Part shown: one piece after another, positions 5,920 to 10,254 of the stretch
How the letters are laid out: each line of letters starts with the position of its first letter
Position numbering within the stretch: the first letter of the stretch is position 1
NCBI GenBank assembly: GCA_007136145.1
Contig: SLHN01000115.1
Span: 1 to 10,254, forward strand
Source: Thioalkalivibrio sp.
GTDB taxonomy: Bacteria; Pseudomonadota; Gammaproteobacteria; Ectothiorhodospirales; Ectothiorhodospiraceae
DNA length: 10,254 nucleotides
Direction: 5' to 3'
Notes under the pieces: model-generated
What the model saw: only the letters and a program-made list of their open reading frames with translations
Databases searched by the model: none
Told to the model about the DNA's origin: nothing
Position numbers and translations under genes: made by a program

Positions 5920-7026
5920 CTATCCCGAAGCGGTGCTCTGCACCGTCGAGACCCGGTTACGCCCACCGTTCTTCGACAGGTAAACACCATTGTCCGCTTC
6001 CTTGATCAGATCGTCCGGGCGCCTCATCGCATCAGTGCGGGCAGCCACACCAACGCTGATACTGCCTTGCCAATGTCCATCTCCCGCCGTCACACGCATG
6101 CCGCCGATCGTTGTTCGAAGCTGTTCCGCCAGATACATGCCGCCACCGAGCCCGGTATGCGGACAGATCACGAGAAACTCATCGCCACCAAGGCGGCTGA
6201 CAAGATCATCGGTGCGGACATGATCCTTGAGACACTGGGCGACAGCCCTGAGGACGGAATCACCCGCATCGTGACCGTAAGTATCGTTCACCTGCTTGAA
6301 ACCATCGCAGTCGATCATCACGCACGCCAGTAGACCACCGGATTTCCATTCGCTGTCGAGCCGCCGCAACGCATGGCGTCGATTGGGCAGGCCGGTCAAC
6401 ACATCCGTGAGCGACAGCTCCTCGAGATGGCTGTTGGCGAGCGCCAGCTCCCGAGTACGTTCCTCAACCTTTGCCTCGAGCGTCTGATTCAGCTGCTGCA
6501 GCTCCAGATTGCGAGCTGACACCTGCTGAAACAACCCGTTCAGGGCGACCACCAGCGGCTCGGTCACCCGGATACCCTTGCGATCGTCGATCTCGTAGGC
6601 GGCAGCGGGTGTCTCTCCCTGCCGAATCATCGCGATCTGACGTGCCATCGACTGATCCGACCCCAGAATGTGGTAGGCCAGCCAGTTGACGAGATACTTC
6701 AGCAAATGGTTCAGACGATCGGGCGACAGGGTATCGGTCGCAAGACGCGCCACTTCGTCGGTGAAGGCCTGATGCTCACGCCGGTGACCACACCGGTGGC
6801 GTGGATCGACGTCCACCTCGCGCATCAGGGACTCTTCCTCCGTGAAATGATAGACAGCATAGTCAGCAAGCTCTTCCAGCACCGAGGCAATCCCATCCGC
6901 GTGCGGCCCGCCGGGGTCCGCCGCGAGATCGCCGAGGCGATTGATCATCGCGACCAGACGCATGTGCTGGGCGTCAACGTCCTCGAGCCCGGTTACGTAG
7001 TACTGATCCCAACGAAACGATTCCAT
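5920..7026 (-). CDS. Hemerythrin-domain diguanylate cyclase (GGDEF)
   Basis: A 368-residue cytoplasmic signalling protein predicted to bind O2 (or NO) at a di-iron site and to make cyclic di-GMP from GTP. Residues 1-135 are a bacteriohemerythrin with a complete ligand set: His21, His60 and Glu64 (HFTEE), His81 and His85 (HRREH), and His119 and Asp124 (HILGSD). A linker (about 140-205) includes a probable coiled coil (LQQLNQTLEAKVEERTREL). Residues 205-360 are the GGDEF domain: TDVLTGLPNRR 207-217, metal-binding Asp239 (MIDCDGFKQVND), intact GGDEF at 280-284, and an inhibitory-site RxxD (Arg271-Asp274) five residues before it, which predicts product feedback. No membrane segments and no EAL domain are seen. 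The ATG at 7026 is preceded by GGAGGTAA with 7 nt spacing, so the 34 extra residues of the longer frame are rejected. Confidence 0.94.
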   Translation of the reverse strand: MESFRWDQYYVTGLEDVDAQHMRLVAMINRLGDLAADPGGPHADGIASVLEELADYAVYHFTEEESLMREVDVDPRHRCGHRREHQAFTDEVARLATDTLSPDRLNHLLKYLVNWLAYHILGSDQSMARQIAMIRQGETPAAAYEIDDRKGIRVTEPLVVALNGLFQQVSARNLELQQLNQTLEAKVEERTRELALANSHLEELSLTDVLTGLPNRRHALRRLDSEWKSGGLLACVMIDCDGFKQVNDTYGHDAGDSVLRAVAQCLKDHVRTDDLVSRLGGDEFLVICPHTGLGGGMYLAEQLRTTIGGMRVTAGDGHWQGSISVGVAARTDAMRRPDDLIKEADNGVYLSKNGGRNRVSTVQSTASG

Positions 7027-7033
7027 CCGCTTA

Positions 7034-7038
7034 CCTCC
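7034..7038 (-). promoter_or_regulatory. Ribosome-binding site of the hemerythrin-GGDEF gene
   Basis: GGAGG (within GGAGGTAA on the minus strand) is 7 nt before ATG 7026. This near-consensus site fixes the start at MESFRWDQYY, which is also where bacteriohemerythrins begin. Confidence 0.8.
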
Positions 7039-7324
7039 AATGGCCTTTGGCTCAGCACCTGAACGCCTGTTCCCGAGTCCAGGAAACCTCGCCCGAGAGG
7101 ATCCTTTCTCCACCGACGGTGCAAGCAAACCGGTTCAACTCTATCGTGCGGACGCGCGGCACCTGTGGCGAGATATACAGGATACCAATGCGTACGGCCA
7201 CTTGCGCTATCCGAGGTTAGCCCCGAGGCCGCCACTGCCCCGACGTGTTTCCGGTGCGGCAGGGTTCGTCCTCGCCTCATCTCACCCTGCGGCTAACTTT
7301 CAGGTTCGATGGCGCCCGATGGGG

Positions 7325-7353
7325 TTGATCATCCATAAGAGATTGGTTATATT
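7325..7353 (+). promoter_or_regulatory. Sigma70-like promoter before the rlpA-like gene
   Basis: TTGATC (7325-7330), an optimal 17-nt spacer, and TATATT (7348-7353) make a good -35/-10 pair in AT-richer DNA than its surroundings. The expected transcript start near 7360 nearly coincides with the first ATG (7362). Translation would then be almost leaderless, or would begin at the in-frame ATG 7422. Confidence 0.55.
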
Positions 7354-7361
7354 CAACGACC

Positions 7362-7829
7362 ATGCCAGACTCCGAAACCAAATTTCGGCCGAGTGAATGG
7401 AAACGCCACCGCTTTCGACGGATGGCGTTCAACGCCCGCGCCACGATGGCAGTGCTCGTTCTGCCACTTGTCCTGCTCGCCCTCGTCCCGCTCTCGGCCA
7501 ATGCAGGCGTGAAATCAGGCCATACGGAAACCGGCATTGCCTCGTTTTACCATGACCGCTTCCAGGGCCGAAAAACCGCCAGCGGACAGCGTTTCAATCA
7601 GAACGACTACTCTGCCGCGCACAAGACACTGGCATTCGGAACCAAGGTTCGGGTCACCAGACCCGATACCGGCAAGAGCGTCGTCGTCACGATCAACGAT
7701 CGCGGGCCGTTCAAGGCCGGTCGGATCATCGACCTGTCGCGCCAGGCCGCCCGGGATCTCGGAATGATCGACCAGGGTTTGGTGAGAGTCAAAGTGGAGG
7801 TGATCAGACTACCCCGACAGGGGATCTGA
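7362..7829 (+). CDS. Short RlpA-like double-psi beta-barrel protein (secreted)
   Basis: A 155-residue RlpA-family protein; RlpA proteins are septal lytic transglycosylases acting on glycan strands lacking stem peptides. A signal peptide is clear: hydrophobic stretch about 29-44 ending SANA-G (cleavage near 48/49), with no lipobox Cys, so the product is soluble in the periplasm or exported, unlike lipoprotein RlpA. The barrel domain (about 55-148) has GIASFYHDRFQGRKTASG, SAAHKTLAFGT with His87, and INDRGPF with Asp113, matching His131 and Asp157 of the Pseudomonas aeruginosa enzyme. The position matching its Glu120 is Gln76 (SGQRF). There is no C-terminal SPOR domain. The start is uncertain: ATG 7362 gives a 20-residue polar lead before the signal peptide, while ATG 7422 (MAFNARATM) gives a standard signal peptide and a 60-nt leader from the promoter at 7325-7353. 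Neither has a strong ribosome-binding site. Confidence 0.85.
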   Translation: MPDSETKFRPSEWKRHRFRRMAFNARATMAVLVLPLVLLALVPLSANAGVKSGHTETGIASFYHDRFQGRKTASGQRFNQNDYSAAHKTLAFGTKVRVTRPDTGKSVVVTINDRGPFKAGRIIDLSRQAARDLGMIDQGLVRVKVEVIRLPRQGI

Positions 7830-7951
7830 ACCCAGGGACGCTCAACACTCACAATGCCAGTCGTCCCGTAGCCTCGACCGGGCCCTACCCCCCCTGCTGG
7901 CGTTGCAGCAATTCCCTCGCGTTCCCGTACCCGGTTGCACACCCCTGCACG

Positions 7952-8722
7952 TCATGCTCCGGGAAACACCGCCGCGCGCAGCATCTTGCGGCGCATGTAG
8001 GCAATCTGCGTCTGCAGGTCGAGATTCTTCGGACATACGTCCTGACAGCCCAGCAGCGTCATGCAACCGAAGACCCCGTCGTCATCGCCGATCAGTTCAT
8101 AGTAGTCGGCATCGGTTCGCTGGTCGCGCGGATCGAGTCGCAACCGCGCAATCTTGTTCAGACCAACGGCTCCGACGAAATCGTGGCGCATCCGCGCGGT
8201 ACCGCAGGCGGCGAGGCAGCAGCCGCACTCGATGCAGCGCTCGAGTTCGTAAATCTGCTCCGCCAGCTCCGGCTCCATGCGTTCCTCGAGGCGGCGCAGA
8301 TCGACCGTGCCGGTATCGTGGATCCAGGCTTCCAGACGTTCGCTCATGCCACGCATCCACTTGCCGGTGTTCACCGAAAGGTCGCCGATCAACTCGAAAA
8401 ACGGGAGCGGCGCCAGGGTGATCCGTTCACCGAGATTGCTGGTCAGCGTCCGGCAGGCGAGCCCGGGTCGGCCATTGATCAGCATCGCGCAACTGCCGCA
8501 GATGCCTGCCCGACACACGAAGTCGAACTGTAGTGAGGGGTCCTGCCGTTCCCGAATATCGTTCAGCGCCACGAACAGCGTCATGCTCGGCGCTTCGTCG
8601 AGTTCAAACGTCCGCAGATGTGGCCTGATCCCGGGTTCCTGCGGGTTGTAACGCAGTACACTGATCTTCAAGCGTCGCGCCGGGGCATCGGGATCCGCCG
8701 CTTCCTGCCTGCTGGTATTCAT
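7952..8722 (-). CDS. frdB: Fumarate reductase iron-sulfur subunit (Wolinella type)
   Basis: A 256-residue iron-sulfur subunit that carries electrons between the membrane quinone subunit and the FAD of FrdA. Ligands for all three clusters are visible: [2Fe-2S] Cys70, 75, 78 and 90 (CRAGICGSC); [4Fe-4S] Cys163, 166, 169 and 230; [3Fe-4S] Cys173, 220 and 226. PSMTLFVALNDIRE, GERITLAPLP, DLSVNTGKW and DYYELIGDDDGVFGCMTLLGC are close to remembered Wolinella succinogenes FrdB, more than to E. coli SdhB or FrdB. The start at 8722 overlaps the frdA stop (8719-8722, ATGA) and has GGAGAG 6 nt upstream (plus 8729-8734), so the much longer open frame reaching to 9016 is rejected as spurious upstream of 8722. 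The convergent gap to the rlpA-like gene (7830-7951) shows no convincing terminator. The direction of the enzyme (fumarate reduction or succinate oxidation) cannot be decided from sequence. Confidence 0.93.
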   Translation of the reverse strand: MNTSRQEAADPDAPARRLKISVLRYNPQEPGIRPHLRTFELDEAPSMTLFVALNDIRERQDPSLQFDFVCRAGICGSCAMLINGRPGLACRTLTSNLGERITLAPLPFFELIGDLSVNTGKWMRGMSERLEAWIHDTGTVDLRRLEERMEPELAEQIYELERCIECGCCLAACGTARMRHDFVGAVGLNKIARLRLDPRDQRTDADYYELIGDDDGVFGCMTLLGCQDVCPKNLDLQTQIAYMRRKMLRAAVFPGA

Positions 8723-10254
8723 GGCAATCTCTCCGTCAGGCGCTCGTTCCTGCCCCGGTATTTCTGCGGTAGCAGGGATTCGTATTCCATCAACGCCGCC
8801 TGACGTTCGAACCGGTCGGCCTCCGACAGGCTCCTGGTGATCCGTTCCACCTCGGCAACTCGCGCTTCCGTGTCCGGGTGATCGACGTGATTGCGCGCGC
8901 CATAGCCACGAAAACCCGGTGGCAGTTCCATGTCCTTCACGTCGATATCCTCGTACGCGATCGTCGGGAGATCCGCGGATTCGTCGGGCCAGGTCGCCAG
9001 CGTGCGTTTCAGCCAATCGCGATCATTGCGCTGCGGGAAATCCTCGCGGAAATGGGCACCACGGCTTTCGGTGCGCAACAGCGCACCCTGTGCCACGCAC
9101 AGTGCGATCTTGATCATCTTCTGCAACCGGTAGGCCGCAACGAGCTCCGGGTTCGAACCCCGGGCCTTGGTGCGCAGCGTGATATTGCGACTGCGGATCA
9201 GGAGGTCCCGCAATTCGTTTACCGCGCTTTCCAGCTCGGTGCCGGTCCGGAAGATCCCGACCTTGTCCATCATCACCGTCTCCATGCGTTCACGAAGCTC
9301 CACCACGCTTTCGCCACCGGCATTCTCCAGCAGGGCATTCAGCCTCGTCTGCTCGCGGTCGAGGAACCCGCGCACCAGGCTGGTTTCGACATTCACATCG
9401 CCCGCCTCGGACTCGCAGTAGTCGGCGATGAACTCGGCGACGATCATTCCCGCGACCACCGTCTCCGCGACCGAGTTACCGCCCAGACGATTGAAGCCGT
9501 GCAGATCCCAGCAGGCCGACTCGCCGCAGGAGAACAGGCCCTTCAGTGTCGGACTCTGCCCGGTGTGGTCGGTGCGAATGCCGCCCATCGAATAGTGCTG
9601 GGTCGGACGAACGGGGATCCAGTCCCTGACCGGGTCGATCCCCAGGAAATACTCGCAGATGTCCTTGACCTCACGCAGGTTCTTCTCGATGTGCGCACGA
9701 CCCAGACCGGTGATGTCCAGCCAGAGATGATCGCCATAACGCGACGGGACGCCCTTCCCCTTGCGCATGTGTTCTGTCATCCGCCGCGACACGACATCAC
9801 GCGACGCGAGTTCCTTCTTTTCCGGCTCGTAATCGGGCATGAATCGGTGACCATCGACATCGCGCAGCACGCCGCCATCGCCGCGGCATCCCTCGGTGGT
9901 CAGGATTCCGGCGGTGATGATGGCCGTGGGATGGAATTGAACCGCTTCCATATTGCCCAGCGTTGCCGCCCCCGTCTCCAGCGCCAGCGCGATGCCAGTC
10001 CCCTCGCAGATGATCGCGTTGGTCGAGACCTTGTAGATTCGGCCATAGCCGCCGGTGGCAATGGTGGTCGCCTTGGCCAGGTACGCGGTCAGCTCGCCGG
10101 TGATCAGGTCGCGCACTACCGCCCCATGGCAACGACCCCCGTCATGGATCAGCGCCAGTGCTTCCTGCCGCTCGAGTACCGGAATCCCGTGCGCGATGGT
10201 CTGATCACCCAGCGCATAGAGCATCGTGTGCCCGGTGCCGTCCGAGGTGTAGCA
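8719..10254 (-). CDS. frdA: Fumarate reductase flavoprotein subunit (N-terminus beyond right edge)
   Basis: The C-terminal 511 residues of the flavoprotein subunit; about 145 N-terminal residues, including the Rossmann segment and the His that binds FAD covalently, lie outside. The frame is open to the last base (reading CYTSDGTGH before the first in-window Met). Visible catalytic elements match the family: VQFHPT (9925-9942), the proton-shuttle Arg in ELASRDVVSRRM, the His in RPTQHYSMGGI, and the Arg in GFNRLGGNS. GYGRIYKVSTNA, GDGGVLRDVDGHRFMPDY and the C-terminal DHPDTEARVAE region resemble the Wolinella quinol:fumarate reductase flavoprotein. Its stop overlaps the frdB start by 4 bp, so the two are one operon. 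In Wolinella the diheme membrane subunit frdC precedes frdA; here that position lies beyond the window. Confidence 0.94.
   Translation of the reverse strand, partial: CYTSDGTGHTMLYALGDQTIAHGIPVLERQEALALIHDGGRCHGAVVRDLITGELTAYLAKATTIATGGYGRIYKVSTNAIICEGTGIALALETGAATLGNMEAVQFHPTAIITAGILTTEGCRGDGGVLRDVDGHRFMPDYEPEKKELASRDVVSRRMTEHMRKGKGVPSRYGDHLWLDITGLGRAHIEKNLREVKDICEYFLGIDPVRDWIPVRPTQHYSMGGIRTDHTGQSPTLKGLFSCGESACWDLHGFNRLGGNSVAETVVAGMIVAEFIADYCESEAGDVNVETSLVRGFLDREQTRLNALLENAGGESVVELRERMETVMMDKVGIFRTGTELESAVNELRDLLIRSRNITLRTKARGSNPELVAAYRLQKMIKIALCVAQGALLRTESRGAHFREDFPQRNDRDWLKRTLATWPDESADLPTIAYEDIDVKDMELPPGFRGYGARNHVDHPDTEARVAEVERITRSLSEADRFERQAALMEYESLLPQKYRGRNERLTERLP

Larger units (their letters stand above)
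7027..7361. other. 335-bp divergent intergenic region with hairpin-rich leader
   Basis: This gap separates the cyclase gene (leftward) from the rlpA-like gene (rightward). On the minus strand the 115 bp nearest the cyclase start can fold into successive small hairpins: CCTC-TCGGGC-GAGG (plus 7087-7100), GTTTCC with GGGAAC around a 7-nt loop (7069-7087), and CAG-GTG-CTG between GGC and GCC (about 7048-7066). This suggests a structured 5' leader, but it does not match the c-di-GMP-I or glycine riboswitch consensus that I know. No credible cyclase promoter was found. The rlpA-side promoter is listed separately. No protein with a recognisable family is encoded here. Confidence 0.4.

Noticed and set aside
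7027..7140. Glycine or cyclic di-GMP riboswitch in the cyclase leader
   Set aside because: Some fragments look similar (GAG-rich stems, CAAAGGCC), but the conserved cores of either class are absent.
7830..7951. Rho-independent terminator between the rlpA-like gene and frdB
   Set aside because: Only GGGACG and CGTCCC about 23 nt apart were found, without a T-run; too weak to call.
8723..9016. Upstream 98-codon extension of the frdB open frame
   Set aside because: It lies inside frdA in another frame, and the ATG at 8722 has a good ribosome-binding site and the expected FrdB N-terminus.

Overview
The window is GC-rich, densely coding bacterial DNA. It reads like a gammaproteobacterium with a respiratory, sulfur-oxidiser-like gene set, possibly in the Chromatiales/Ectothiorhodospiraceae range. 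That placement is inferred from protein style, GC content and intergenic repeats, and it is weak. Nothing points to a phage, an insertion sequence, a CRISPR array or an RNA gene.

Layout, left to right. (1) 1-509, minus: the N-terminal part of a gamma-glutamyltransferase family protein, cut by the window edge. (2) 788-2994, minus: a two-gene operon, hypX then nikR, with a 4-bp stop/start overlap. HypX makes the CO ligand of [NiFe]-hydrogenase and NikR is the nickel-responsive repressor, so the genome probably encodes a [NiFe]-hydrogenase elsewhere. The operon is bracketed by two related inverted-repeat elements (608-738 and 3089-3203). (3) 3241-5864: the complete three-protein AmmeMemoRadiSam set. 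The radical SAM enzyme (amrS, minus) diverges from the Memo-like (amrB) and AMMECR1-like (amrA) genes (plus, overlapping by 23 bp). The reaction of this conserved set is, to my knowledge, not established, so this is the best candidate here for an undescribed system. (4) 5920-7026, minus: a hemerythrin-GGDEF diguanylate cyclase, a likely oxygen or redox sensor that makes cyclic di-GMP. (5) 7027-7361: a 335-bp divergent intergenic region holding a good sigma70-like promoter for the next gene and a hairpin-rich leader for the cyclase. (6) 7362-7829, plus: a short secreted RlpA-like double-psi beta-barrel protein. (7) 7952-10254, minus: frdA (N-terminus beyond the right edge) and frdB, again joined by a 4-bp overlap. 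They closely resemble the Wolinella-type quinol:fumarate reductase.

The physiological theme is respiration and metal/redox handling: hydrogenase maturation and nickel control, a possible fumarate reductase, and an oxygen-type sensor linked to cyclic di-GMP. Wolinella-type bacteria couple hydrogenase to fumarate reductase, but whether that happens here cannot be told from this window. Starts were trimmed from the longest open frames where a ribosome-binding site, family N-terminus or overlap decided the matter (hypX, amrS, amrA, the cyclase, frdB).
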